From contig JAFFJZ010000003.1 of NCBI GenBank assembly GCA_018340375.1, positions 16,244,001 through 16,308,000 of the forward strand: a DNA stretch of 64,000 nucleotides. The letters are read 5' to 3'. The notes under the pieces are model-generated. The model saw only the letters and a list, made by a program, of their open reading frames with translations. It was not told where the DNA came from and searched no databases. Each line of letters begins with the position of its first letter. The first letter of the stretch is position 1. Source of the stretch: Gonatopus flavifemur. Lineage: Eukaryota > Arthropoda > Insecta > Hymenoptera > Dryinidae. Positions 25,813-38,287 of this stretch are shown in pieces. Both the position numbers and the translations under genes were made by a program.

Positions 25813-28800
25813 ATAATAAATATTCAATGTTCCACTGGAAATTTACCTTAAAATATTTTCCAATTGCAAAGAAAACATAAAAGTACAGCGTTACTACGCT
25901 TCCTAAAAATAACACCAGGTAAAAACATCAAAAATAATCGTGACCCGATTGTGTTGAAACAAATCACGCATTCTATTCACAATAAAAGTAAAAGACTTTG
26001 AATTCCAAAAGAATTCATTCGCTCCAGGAATCACAATACAATGTTCATCCACATGCGCGGAATACCCAACATATACGTGTTTTTCGAGATTCCCAATCAG
26101 GATTGGGTGAAATGAAAAACTATCCAACCAAAAACTTCATCATACAAATAAATGGAAGCTACTGGGAACTCAGAAAACACTTTTGCGTGTTACGTACTAC
26201 AGATACCAGGGAATGATTGAAAAGGCAAAACAAATGGAAGAAAGTTCAATCATTTTTAAACTTCGCAATCCTCTAATCTTTACGATTGAATAAGTGTGTT
26301 GGGTAATTGTCATGATAAGGCGATAAAATTATTTGTCATTGATTCGAATTAAATTATTCACACAACATACGAGCTTTCTGCATAATCTGATACTAATATC
26401 ACCATTCGAAACACCTAGTAATCGCAATAAATCAGATTGAAATTCCTTATATCTCACATTGTGTACCCATAACAGACTCTATCGACTTTGAAATGACATA
26501 TTGCATCGTTGATGTAGAGTCAACGCCACGGTGAACGTGTTGAAAACGTACCGATAAATCATACATGTTATTGCACTTTAACTTGAATATGAATATTCAA
26601 TTTCAGTTTATGAATATTTCATTCTTATTATCAATGAAATGTGTATGTGTTCTTGGCATACATTTATGTTACCTCAACACGATATATAAGTGATAGTCTC
26701 CATGGCATAGCGATAATGCGATTTGATTCTCCTTCCTGGACAACATGCAAACTTTGATTACTTTCGGCTTGTTATTGATACCCTCATCGGTGAAAAATTG
26801 CCACAAATCTGCTATAAGGGTTTTATAATCTTGTACTCTTCTCATGTGTCAACTAAGAACTTTCCATGAACCTTGCCACAGGCTTGGCTGGCAACCTTGC
26901 AGCAAGGTTGAATTGTTATCTAGATTATAACTTATCTCATTCACCTCAGTAGAAATCATTCTAGGCCCTCCTCCATCCCTTGACTGGTGCTATCGAATGA
27001 CAAGTGAACTGCCTAATATGCTCTCTACCAGGGCAGTATAAAGGGCGATAACTTTATAACTCTGGAAAAAGATTCAACAACAAATTATTCAACGTTCAAA
27101 CGTTATTTCGTCAATTCCATTCGAGCGAGTGAAATCTCCAAGTTGCTTCCAACGAATCAAAGTAAAATCATTTGTTCAGAAATCCACAAGAATCCTCAAG
27201 AACATAACTAACATCGCTCTAGCTATTTACCCTGCTTTCTTCCCTATCAAAATAATTCCTTTAGCACGTTTATCCGAGTTCAAATCTTCGAACATCATCA
27301 TGCATTCTTTCATTCAAAATCTCTCTGCTAATTGAAATGAATGTGCTGTCTCCGATATTCAACTCACCAAGCGGATGGAAAATTGATTCTTCCCGAAGTT
27401 CTATGCACGCTTGCCAAATGGATTCTCAATTCATCTCGCGCGAAACATAAAGTCCTAGAAACGCGATGAGGAATTTGGACGAACGTCAGTCCTTATTTCC
27501 GTACTTCGATAAGTATTTTTCTTTCTTATTCTTCGTTTTCTTACCATCTCGAAAATATCTCGGATATACCGATTCACTTAGAAAAGAATAATGCTATTTG
27601 TCATATAATTGAATCGTTTGTTCGTTAATTCCATCAATCGATTATTATCGACAAAACTATTTGGATATTTACGAACGTATATGAACAAATATCGGTATCT
27701 CAACGACACCTGTAACACTTCATGAAGTTGATAAATAATTCATTAATACGTTTTGATCAATCCAATTCTTTTCGATTACAAAATCGTGAGTCAGCTAAAG
27801 CACAGGAACCTGAGCATCCCTTTTCTGAAAGAAGATTGAAAAAAGAATTACACGTTTCGTTTATTATTAATTAGAAACTCGCTCATGTGAAAATAAAAAA
27901 AAAATACTATAACCTCACACGCAGAATCATATAGCTATAATCCGTGACGGTTCCATTTAATTAATTTTTGAACACCCGAACGAAAGCGCTAAACTTTTGA
28001 ACGAATCGAAAATTGCTGACACATGAAGGTTCTTTGTATCAATTCTTTTCAAAGTCGTTGCTTCAATTCTACGTGTACTGATGACGCATTGCGATGAAAA
28101 ATATCGCTCGAAAATTTCATTATCGTTTCTTCATATCGTGAATTTTTTACAAAAAGTATGGAAATATTTATTCAAATTATTAAGACATCGATTTGAATGA
28201 GTTCAGAACGAATCAGACTTTGCAAGACCATCTCGTATGTACGTTTCATTCATGGAACACCTGCGACCATTAGATTCGAACATCGTATGATTAAGGACTT
28301 TGTGAACTTCCGCTCATTACACCACCTGAGAAACTTACAGTTTAAACGTTTCATGATTCAGATTATCTCCATTAATATTGATTTAAATGATGTTTATAAG
28401 TATAGTAGGTGCAAAGTGTTTATTCAAATACATTCATATATTTCTTTTCAACGACTTACATTGTTCCCAGAAGATTGAAAGGAATATTTTTGAATGAACA
28501 GTACAGAACATATCTCGAATGCCACGCGCTATTACATTACAAATCGAATGTTCGTACTCTCAATCGCAAATCCCTTTGAAAATACGTCATTGCTTTATAC
28601 GTCAAACAAATGCCATGTTACAGATACGTATCGATAGAACGTTGAAGATCGATTCGGAAGAACAAAGTGAAAGTCTTTGCGATATAATAATGCGTACGTC
28701 CTACGCAAATTTTTCCTTCCATTGTATAGATATGGTCTTACCGTATGTAACAGAACATATGCAAAAAAAATCCATGTACAAGATTATGTGACAGATTTAT

Positions 28801-31800
28801 CATTCTATTGGTTTGTTCAAATATCGATGGATCGTACCTTTTGTATATAAATTTAGCCATTCATTTTTATTTACATTACGATTGCTCGATGAATCACTGC
28901 TTCCAAATAAGAGATCTTTCAGCAGTATTATAATACGTACACAAATAACTCGTCTCGTCTGTTCGTATTATTTCATCAAACAGACGGGATTGTTGATCCG
29001 AATGAGGTTACATAGAGGTGTAAAAAATCCTTTAATCAAAAGCTTTGCCAATGCTCGACATTATTCGGCGTGATAGAGCTTCCAGCCGTTGGGGATCATT
29101 ATTTAATCCGATCAAGCGGGCGGTTCGTGCAAACGGACTTCATATAATGATATAATGCCGACCAAATCAGAAGTTGGAATATAATTCTTGGTTAAACCGG
29201 GTCAAGTGATAAATAAGTTCATCGGTTATGAATGAACAAATGTAATCGATTCCTGTGAAAAACAAAAATAGATGAATTATGTGCCGACAACCAAATATTT
29301 TCTCGTGTTCGTGATATGTTCCAATGAACCCATTCTACGAGAAATACCATTACTTTTTCAAAATTGTAGTCCTCAGTTCATAGAAAACTGCTTAGGGAAG
29401 CTTCGATTCTGTGATTTCTTTGCAATTATCACGCGATAAATGGTGAAAATTCACCAATCGAGAGATTTATTTTGTTTCGTTCGAACGACTCTCACGTACA
29501 AGAGAGGAAGAAAAATTTGGTCTTCCGAAGTCAGTTACCGAAGCGCAGATCAGAGGAAAGACGGAGGAAAGATAATTTATATACTTTTGAAACGACCCAG
29601 TTCTCTTCACGATAAGAATGATGCATATAGAGAAAAAGGGAAAATTGCGGAGGAGAAAAAAAGGGAAGAAAACGCAGTGTCAGAACCTCGCGCCAGATAA
29701 ATTGGATCTGAATAGTTGCCCTGTGAAACAGTCTTGCACCGACGCGACTGCTGTCAGCCCAATCATCACGAGCAAACTTGAACTGTCTTCGGAACTACCT
29801 AGCGACACGTAGGTAGACACAAGGTAGATATCTTCCTGCCCTCGCGTACAAATCTATCGAGTAACGATTTCGCGTTATAGCTTTCCGATTTCGCGCTATT
29901 CTTCTCACCACCAATATTATTTCTATTACTATTCGAAGAAACATCTTCTTTTGCCGTATTCCGTGCACCTGGCGTACAGGAACTCGTGCAGTTCAAGTTT
30001 TCTCCTTCAGATTTTTATACCTATGATATAGTTGAATATGAATATTGAGAGAACATCATATTGTTATAGATATACCCAGACTGAATTCTCATGACTAGTT
30101 ATAGACTTTCCTTTTCGTTTTAAAAGCTTCTTTGTGTCGACGTGCCGTAAAGATTCACGACAATATTTCTTCTTAATACATCTTCCCCGCCACATGCAGT
30201 ATCACGAGAGTTCGAAAACCAATGTTGAGATGTTATCGAAAGAACTTTATTACACGACATCTCGCCTCGTCAGCGTCGAATAACACTTCGAATAACATAT
30301 ACGAACTCTGTCGGTCTTTATTTTATTTCGAAATCGCGTGCATGTCCGAAGCACGAGAAGATTACAAGAGGCAGAGTGGGTGTAATGCATCCTCCGCTGT
30401 CTATTAATCGTTAGAATTATATATCTTAATTCTATCGTGCAATTAAATTCTGATGATCATGAGGATTACATATAATACATCAAATTCTCAGAAACAATTA
30501 CAAGAAGGTGCAATTATTCGAAAGATCATTTTATTTGAGTTTAGCTCATATCACCCACGGATATTGACCGAAATGGATTCCTGTAATGGATGATTTATTA
30601 TTTGCATTGTTAGAACGATAATATTCATATCCCTCGACGAAACGAAATGATTACTATCGATAGCTCGTGATCAGAATATCATATAATTATTTCTTTCGAT
30701 ACATCATCTTGTCGATTACATTTTTTGCGATCATATTTCTTCCTTAATATTAAATGCTTGCACGTGTATTTTATACCACCAACCCGCTGCTCGCTGTTCG
30801 TATTTTACGACGCTAGCCGCGATCGGATATCTGCTCCGCCTTCTTTCTCGGTATAAATCGTCTTCGAGATTGGCGGTCGTCTTCCGTGGAATAGAAGGTA
30901 GCACCTTATATTTTATCTTCTGTTGGCATACGATTTAATGCTGTTCAAAGCAAACGGAGGTTGGACCCCGTAAAGACCTGAGCGTTAATTCAGCGTTAAG
31001 TATTATTTAGGGACGGTGGTCGGTGACAAGTCAATTTAATTTATATAGCAGCGAGTCGCCAGAAGGCGCACGCTCGCATAGACTTGGGTAAATACTTGCA
31101 CACGTGAATGGATCGCTAGATGTATATATCTCTTTCGTTCTTCACATAAGAGAAGGGAAGAAGAGCTGTGTCGTTTATGATTGTCAGATCCCGTGGGATA
31201 TCTGGATGCGTTCCAACTCGCTGTTAGAGAAGCTCTCCTACGAGCCGCGTCGGTTCGTCGTTTCCTAAATGAACCGTCCAATCCATATTGATGTGGATAT
31301 ACACTTTAATAATATCCATAGACTACTTTCTCCGTAGAATATTTTTACTATCGATGACGGAAACGTCCATTTTCGGAAATATAGATCCAGAGAGCGAGTT
31401 GCATGAAATCACTTTGTGAATTTAACGATAATTAAGGGAAGAAAAATCTTCACATGATATTCACCTCTTGTTCTGTCATTTTACCGCAGATCTGCTGGGA
31501 AACCATCCGAAGAATTTCTCTCATTAATGGATATAATACTGTTATGGAAAGTTGTAATATGTAGACCCTTGAGACAGAATTCTTAGCAGACGCAGTTATC
31601 AAGAATAATGTTAAGACACGTCATTGAAGATGCTGAGTCTGAAAACATCTCACGGGTACGTGAATACCTCCTGTGAGAATATTCTTGATGGAAAGCTCTT
31701 GAGACGACCTTCTCTTGTTGAAATCCTGATTCGTTAATATGCACGGACAACAAATGACTTTCGTTTTGCTTACACAATCATAGAGTGGAGCGCGTGAGGG

Positions 31801-32717
31801 GCATTGATGCAAAGGGCTCGGTACGTTAAGTGAGTTTCGGTTTAGAGGCAAATGGAACGTCTTTGACTCAAGCGCATAATTCACGTGTTTTCTTCGCACC
31901 CTTATTTTCTCCTCAATCCCTTACACGGACGATGAAAATGAGGAAAAAAATATATAAGGTACCGGTGTAGGTCTACGCGGAAGGGATCGTTACATCATTC
32001 TTTCGCACGAAAACTGAAAAGAGTTTTTTATTTCACTATATTCGATATTCAAAAGAATATCGGAGGATTGAAAAATATAGTTCTACAGTCATCATTCTTC
32101 CACATATCAATCGAATTGAACTCGTTTCAACAAGATAACTATTATTCAATCCATAAATTTTGGAAAATTGTAAAATGTTTTACTAGGTTGTTCAAAGTTA
32201 GCGCCCACCATATGAAATCGTCGCACGTACAGCCTCTGCAATCAAACAACGATCACGCCCCTTAATGCCTGAGTGACTGCTGTTACAATCCTGGGATGCT
32301 CTTCGGAAATGGTTCGCGACAGGGGGTTGAAACAGCTGCAAGTGACATCACCTCCCTCTACTCTCGCCACCTTAGCCGCTTTTACATATCCCGTCATGGT
32401 ACCGTTCTACTCATCTTTTTCCATTCTCTTTCATTTTGATTGCATTTCTCTGTCCGCTTCGTGATGGAGCGATTCAACCCCCTCATTTTCAACACCCTAT
32501 GCATAATTACAACATCCAACGACACGGGTCTGCTTATCCTCCGCGTGTATGGGTGTGTACTTATATCCACAAGTCATTCCGTATTCACATTGAGTTGGGA
32601 TTTTTTGTTTGTGCAGCGTCATGAGTGTGATCATAAAGATATCAAGTATCGATGTACGAAATGATCGTTGTACGATCGAATGGACCATAAAATATGTAGA
32701 GATAGGATGAGATTTTT
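25813..32717. other. Long quiet stretch with no recognised gene
   Basis: No exon or RNA gene can be supported. Minor items: a perfect small hairpin CAACCTTG-CAG-CAAGGTTG (26892-26910); TATA-like boxes TATATAAG (26683), TATAAAGG (27037) and TATAAAT (30852), each without a convincing gene downstream; and CpG-richer sections at about 30780-31020 and 31200-31270. A 27-codon ATG frame at 26745 has a hydrophobic start but no continuation. All are compatible with chance. Confidence 0.5.
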
Positions 32718-32749
32718 AGCTGTATCAGCTAACTTTGATCTATTATACC

Positions 32750-33170
32750 CAAGCGTGTATTGCCTATAATGACAATGGGCCCCGGGCTAGGTCAATCCTC
32801 TTTAACCCAGTATTGAGGAATGACGATGTGTCCCATATTGGCTCAATCTTGGCCCTGTTGTGCTTGCCCATACAATTATGGTTGGTAGAAAATGGAAATA
32901 ATGAATCTTAGTGGAGCACATTTGAACTTGGCCCCAATTTGGAGCAGCGATAGGCCAAGATTGGGGTGAATTTATATCCCGAGCGTGTGTGTACAATCCT
33001 CAGCGTGTATGAATTTTGGTCCCACTTTGGTCCAGTCTTGGGCCTATATAGGCACGATGGGGCTCAACACTAGGTCCACGGGCAAAGCGATACAGCCAAG
33101 CTTGGCCCCACGTTGGGCAGCACCTACCCTGGACTAAGATCGGGCCCGCCGTTAATACACACTTGGGGAG
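32750..33170. repeat. TTGGCCC-rich degenerate satellite-like repeat, copy 1
   Basis: About 420 bases in which CTTGGCCC, ATTGGCTC, CCAAGATTGGGG, TTTGGTCC and TTGGGC blocks recur roughly every 15-25 bases in both orientations. The same style is found at 37030-37770, 52250-52450 and 52640-52960. It is GC-richer than its surroundings. It reads like internal sequence of a foldback or satellite-bearing transposon, with no coding content. Confidence 0.6.
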
Positions 33171-33325
33171 CTAAACATCTTAGCGCCACAGGACAGCTTA
33201 TTTCTTAGCAATATCAGTTGAAAATTCAGCTGATGAAGCTGGAAATTTTGCCTCAGCGGATAAAATTGAGTTCTTAAAGCTAAACAATGGCTGCAGCTAT
33301 AATTTCTTTTTTCCGTGTGTAACGA
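33170..33325. mobile_element. AGCTG-rich element relic with CCGTGT end
   Basis: Contains AGCTAAACATC, GACAGCTT, TTCAGCTGATGAAGCTGG and GGCTGCAGCTATAA, and ends TTTTTTCCGTGTGT. This is the inverse of the ACACGGAAAAAA type of end seen at 63101. The left end is not identifiable; a TTAGCTGTATCAGCTAA motif at about 32718 may be the other side of the same insertion, with the TTGG-rich block between. Low-resolution call. Confidence 0.4.
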
Positions 33326-34021
33326 TTCAATATAATTTTATATTCACCCATGTTAACATGCCTGTTAAAAGAGTGCGATTAGTTCGATCAACGATGTAAA
33401 TAGCTGTCGCAATTATCACGTTGTGGCTACACAGCTACTGTCTTTTTTTCTATGTGGCTAATTTTATTCCTCTCGGTGTGTTTACTCTGAATCACTTGAT
33501 AGGAAGTCGTCTATGAATCACATGAATATTTCATTGGAAGAGAAAAAAAGAGAAAGACAGTGGAGTAGGGGGAGAGATAGCGTTACATTTTTTGTGATTG
33601 ATGATGATAGGAAAGTAGATTACGCGTCGAAGGGGAGTCAAAGCTGTGTTGAAAAGTGCTTACGTAATTTGTAAGCCGCTCTAAACTGATTTTTAAATAA
33701 TGACTGATGATCACAATCGAGCTAATGGACGATCGTTCGAAATTTAAGTAGATGGATTACTCAAACAGAACTTAGGGGTAGATACAGCATCGAGAATCGA
33801 AAGGATGTATATCTTGGTGTACAAACTACAAATTTCATGAAATTACAAGTATAGAGGTTATGCTTAGTGGTTTTTCATCTGTTGGGAATATTTTTCCGTG
33901 TATATACTGGAGCTAAAGAACCACCCCTTAGTAGAAATCATTTCAAACGTTCTCTTTGCGCAAAGATATTTTATTGCGTCAACGTAGGAGCAAGAAATTA
34001 CTTCTACCAGGGAAATAAATG
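33326..34021. other. Unassigned AT-rich stretch
   Basis: No gene or repeat recognised. The overlapping frames at 33864-34130 on both strands extend into the Penelope-like fragment and are not supported as coding. Confidence 0.5.
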
Positions 34022-34137
34022 TCATGACAATAACCGCCCTGAAGAAGCCAGCTGCAATGATGGCGAAACGTCGGCAACAAACCGATTCCAGACGCGGCTC
34101 CACTCCGGAAGCTCAAAATCTGTATCATGACAATAAC
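34022..34137 (+). mobile_element. Penelope-like / retroposed 3' fragment between 13-bp repeats
   Basis: A roughly 90-base GC-rich piece contains CTGAAGAAGCC, then GGCGAAACGTCGG and an inverted TCGG/CCGA pair. CTGANGA-stem-GAAAC is the catalytic-core order of hammerhead motifs carried by Penelope-like retroelements, and the wider CTGAAGAAG...GCGAAACGT motif is a common sight in animal repeats. It lies between two identical 13-mers, TCATGACAATAAC (34022-34034 and 34125-34137). These may be a target duplication or the starts of two tandem units of about 103 bases. The 38-residue Lys/Arg/Gln-rich translation is not a gene. Confidence 0.5.
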
Positions 34138-34141
34138 TGTT

Positions 34142-34518
34142 CACCCAGACAGCACAGAAAGTTCTTTGAACGTTTTGGAAACGTGCTTTTGGTTTTGCGT
34201 GTTTTGGTCCCGCGGAAGCAAGTTTTACAAACGTTTAGAGTACCTTCTTATTTGATATCCTTGAATACATTCTAAGCACGTTCTTTTGATCTACTACCAG
34301 ACGTTCTCATCATGTCTTCTAAACGTACTTTCATGAAAACTAACCTTGAAAAACCACAAAGTCACACGGGGACATAGATAGAACCAACCGAGTCATTTGC
34401 ATGTCCCTGGGACATACATGCGACGTTTTTAGAACATCCTGAGACGTTATTTGCACGTTCTCTGTGAAATCAAGCACGTCTTCTGAACGTTCAGGAAACC
34501 TCCCGGTGCTGTATGGGC
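34142..34518. mobile_element. CCCAGACAGCA-ended MITE
   Basis: Ends CCCAGACAGCAC (34144-34155) and GTGCTGTATGGG (34506-34517), nearly perfect inverted repeats. AACTGTT occurs just outside both ends (34135-34141 and 34519-34525), suggesting a 7-8 bp duplication. The interior is full of ACGTT/AACGT motifs (GAACGTTTT, AAACGTGC, ACGTTCT), typical subterminal repeats. No transposase; non-autonomous. Superfamily not assigned. Confidence 0.75.
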
Positions 34519-34525
34519 AACTGTT

Positions 34526-36594
34526 ACAATGGGAACCGATAGTTGAATATCTTCAATCTGCAAAACAGCTTGAACAGCTTGATAGTATTCAATTCAAAAA
34601 CTGAGAAAATACAGTAATTAATATGAATGACATGAATTTAGAGAGAGAACCCCAATGTTGATATCAGCTTTCGAACAAGAAAGAAAGTATTAATATCAAT
34701 AATTGACGGTTGTTTCCAATATTAATCAACTAATGTCAACAATTCAGTGGATCCTTCTTCGAAACATGAATTGATTAATAAAATAATCCAGTTCAATATT
34801 TGAATGATAACACAATAGTGTACTTTGGCATGATTTATTCCTCCATCCACCCTCCATAGAATCAACATTTGGTGTATCGAATTACTTCCTATTCAATAAT
34901 TTTCCCTATACTATGATGAGTATCTAACCACTAACCATTGAACATACAAATCCGATGAGATCCAGTACAAAAATCTACACAGGGGAACATGCATCTTTTC
35001 TTCCATCAGTTACCTTTCATGAATCCCTGAACCTGGCATAAGATTAACACACAATAAAATTTTTCTCATCAAATCAAGTGTTGCAAATCCGCTGTATTTC
35101 GTTATGACGATCAGTTTCGTATGAATGAAGACCGAAGAAAATATCCAAATATTATTCATCGCGTTATAAACAATGATCAGTTGGAAACAACGTGGCTTGC
35201 AGTATTTAGGCAATATATATGACCATGAATTCGGAATCGAACTCGCATATCGTATCTAAATAACAGCATGACCAATCTCCCCCAAATCATCTCGATTTCT
35301 ACGGAGGGTGAAAACCTGGAAATCACACACACCATTTATTCGCATACGCAGGTATATGCCCAATCGTGGAATCTCTCTCTCTCCCTATATATGTAGATCC
35401 GCACTTTCGTTTCTATACAAAATGCAATTTACAAGCGCTGGCAATGATTTGCGTACGTGGAATATCGATGTACGAATACACGATTGATCGATCATCGTCG
35501 TAGGAAGCACGCTGGAATAACAATGAACTTTATATCTAACCTATCTCTCTACTACCCTATGTACAAATGCATGTTCATGTTTTGTCCTTCAGCTTTACGA
35601 ACAATTGCTACAAATCATACACACACACACACACACACAGATGTTTTTTGATTACCGGCCACGGAACTGCCACGTACACGAAGGAGGATACGTGAAATAC
35701 ACTTGGTATAAAATTGTATGTTATTCGTTGTATTCTGTACACATTCTGCCATACAGCGCTATAGATCCCAAGAATGAGTTTTATTAGTCCGAATTATACA
35801 TTCAATCGTGTCCATTTACAATTTCATTGTACTTTATCTTGCATTTTTTCAGAATTTTTGTAGGGACAGATATAGGAGCAATTACGTACGATTTTTGAAT
35901 CGGAACCATGATCGAATTGCAATAGGAACACTGTTTGTATTCGCATGTGGAGTTGGGGATTTTATTGGGAATGGGATTTGTCTATCGAATTTCAGATGGC
36001 TACTTGATGGAAACTTGATGCGAGTGTTGTAAGAATTATTGATGTTATTGATTATTGGATGAGATGTTGCAACAAGAATTATCGATACTCCAGAAATTTC
36101 ACATTTACGTATATAATCAATGGAGTTCGCTTGGCTCGCATTTTCGATAATCTGAACGGTACTGCCGTCTGTACAATCTAGTCAGTGGGATGCATTGTTG
36201 TGATCCGAATGATGCTCGCTATGCTCGCATCTCCATAATTGAGATGATGTTCTCTTTGTTCGTGTATTATGCTCGTGTATCAATCATTCATGCTAATTTC
36301 TTAGGATTTGTGGAAAGAACATCAAACATCTACGACGCAATTCAATATTAGAATCGTTCAAGTTCTACGGTCAGTCGATCTCTTTCGATATTTAGTATGA
36401 TTTCAATCTATCCAAACACACGGAAAGGATTTAATTCTTGATCAAAAAATCAATCTCATTGATTCAAGATCAATCAATGATTGATTCTTTCTTTAATCAC
36501 CTACATAATTTCTTTAATCATCCACAACCTTGCTGAGAAGTTTAACTGGAAGAAGCAACAGGCATTAGAAAATGAGAAAAAGTATTGTGCAAGT
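34526..36594. other. AT-rich stretch with no recognised gene
   Basis: Holds only the (AC)n microsatellite at 35619-35638 and short frames without domains. Confidence 0.55.
35619..35638. repeat. (AC)10 microsatellite
   Basis: Ten uninterrupted AC units, the only clean dinucleotide array of this length that I see in the window. Confidence 0.95.
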
Positions 36595-36599
36595 TCCAT

Positions 36600-36795
36600 C
36601 ATGAATAGGCAACTTTTCACCCCGATCAGGTGGAGGTTTTTCTCACTTTTTGGAAGATTCAATGCCCAAAGAACAGAATAGTTCCTGAAAATGAAGGAAA
36701 AACTCCCGTTTTTTGATGGGAAAGGGATTCCCTCGCGTTCAGGGAGTAGAATCTACCCCTGAAATGAGAACAGAATGTCTATATTTCTTACAGTG
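36600..36795. mobile_element. Foldback element, copy 2 (one arm)
   Basis: Matches the right arm of the 19728-20354 element. Shared blocks in inverse order are TTTTTGGAAGATTCAATGCC, a GAAAATGAAGG box, GATTCCCTCGCGTTCAGGG and GTAGAATCTACCCCTGA, ending ATTTCTTACAGTG. Only one arm is present, so this is a solo-end or truncated copy. The left boundary is approximate. Confidence 0.55.
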
Positions 36796-36990
36796 TGGCC
36801 ATTCATTAGCCATTACAGCGGAGAGTCACAAGTGTGACTGTACAAGTTTGATGATTCTTATTTGAATAGCGAAATACTTCAACTGTGATATTTTTGCTGT
36901 GGTAGCTACATCTCTGGCTGTTACATGTAACAGCAGTGAGATGAATAGCTGTGGTAGCTGGAAAATCAATTTCGTTGAGCGAATTATTTT
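36796..36990. mobile_element. AGCTG-rich element relic
   Basis: Contains TTGCTGTGGTAGCTACATC, GGCTGTTACATGTAACAGC (a palindrome) and ATAGCTGTGGTAGCTGG. Same motif vocabulary as 19498-19727 and 33170-33325. At 19.7 kb and here an AGCTG-rich block touches the foldback element ending CACTGTAAGAAATAT; at 33 kb and here it touches a TTGG-rich block. Boundaries are approximate. Confidence 0.4.
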
Positions 36991-37029
36991 ATTCTCGTGC
37001 ATATCCTGCATATCCGCTCATACAGAAAT

Positions 37030-37770
37030 TCACCATTGGCACTAGCAGGGCGCAATGTAGATGAAGTATGGCCGACGCTTGGCAACCAAGCATGGTGCAA
37101 CACTGAAATCGATTTATCGATGTGTTTTCCCAATGAAGCCCCATCATTGGTGCAGAAATGGCAATGGAATAGACCATCATTGGCGAACAATAGAAAAATT
37201 GGTTTATCAATGTTGCGCCAATCATGAAACCGTAAAAAATATACGAAAATTATGCGCATTTCACAATTTCCAGTATATGTTATTTGGGACAGTATTGTGT
37301 TTTCCTCATTTATCTGTAAACAACTCGGTGTTTTTTGTCGCTAAAGTTTGCCATGAGAAGTGTACACAATATGAATCAACGGTAGGAGCCCTCTGGTGTA
37401 ACCTGTAACAAAGAACGATCGATTGCTCTTCCAGAGAATTATTTGAGCTTTATATATTCCTTAGCTAGCAATTCAGTCATCGAAAGTTAAAATTAAGGAG
37501 CATGCTAATACTGAGCCATGCTCTATTACCAATGATCGGTGCTACATTGAAAAATCATTCTTATCCAGACTAGACCAAAGTTTGTGGCAATATTCAACCA
37601 CGTTCCAAAAAATCGTCACTTCCAATAGAATCAATCGTTCGATCAATGTTGGACCAAGGATGAGAGCCTAGCAAGCGCCAAGCCTGGTGGAATTGTGAAT
37701 CAATGGTAGGCTGGCAACCTAAATTCGTTGAACACCGAAATCGATGCAACATCATAATTGTTTTCAATCA
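37030..37770. repeat. TTGGCAA-rich degenerate repeat, copy 2
   Basis: Rich in CATTGGC, CTTGGCAACC, CCAATCAT, AAGCCTGGTGG and TTGCGCC motifs. A 34-base unit is repeated directly at 37080-37113 and 37712-37745: both begin TGGCAACC and end AACAC(T/C)GAAATCGAT, with a diverged middle. Related to 32750-33170 and 52.2-53.0 kb. Overlapping frames on both strands (up to 115 codons) are repeat translation. Confidence 0.5.
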
Positions 37771-37959
37771 ACATTGGGTATTTACAAATTGCCAATCCTT
37801 GGATGTCAACATTCCGCCAAGCTATATTCTATTGTCAGCATTTGTGGAACCTAAAAATTTTTATATGGGGCGCTTATAAGAAAAAAATGATCGTGGAATT
37901 TCTATTGGTAACGAGGATATTGCTCTGTTTCTTTTTAACTAGAAGGATAAGGAAAATAT

Positions 37960-38210
37960 CCCATACAGCAAAAGAGTTCCCACGAAGAGCTCCCGTTATG
38001 ACAGTAAACATGAATTCATTATGAATACTTTGAATTCTTGATGAACAACTTACTGTTCAGAAAGAATTCATGTTGTGAGTTCATGAAGAATTCTCCAGGC
38101 ATTCAACATCAATTCGTTTTGAATTCATTTCCACTGGCATAACGGGGACTGTTCCAAGAACTCATTAAGGAGTCCTCAAGAATTCAAACGGGTTATTTTT
38201 GCTGTCTGGG
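37960..38210. mobile_element. CCCANACAGCA-ended palindromic MITE
   Basis: Ends CCCATACAGCA (37960-37970) and TGCTGTCTGGG (38200-38210). Internal inverted copies include CCCGTTATG/CATAACGGG and several GAATTC-centred motifs (ATGAATTCATTATGAAT, TTGAATTCTTGA). ATAT flanks both ends. Related by its ends to the element at 34142-34518. Confidence 0.7.
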
Positions 38211-38287
38211 ATATAACTGTACCTACCGTCTGACCAAAAAACTGCTTCCTACGAAGTTTCCTTGAAACGAAAAAACAACTCCGCATA

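Noticed and set aside
26683..26826. TATATAAG followed by a hydrophobic 27-codon ATG frame at 26745
   Set aside because: The frame ends after 27 codons and lacks a good donor site, so neither a small peptide nor a first exon is convincing.
27037..27335. TATAAAGG followed by a 68-codon frame
   Set aside because: The frame starts with GTG, not ATG, and the peptide shows no domain. TATA-like words are frequent in AT-rich DNA.
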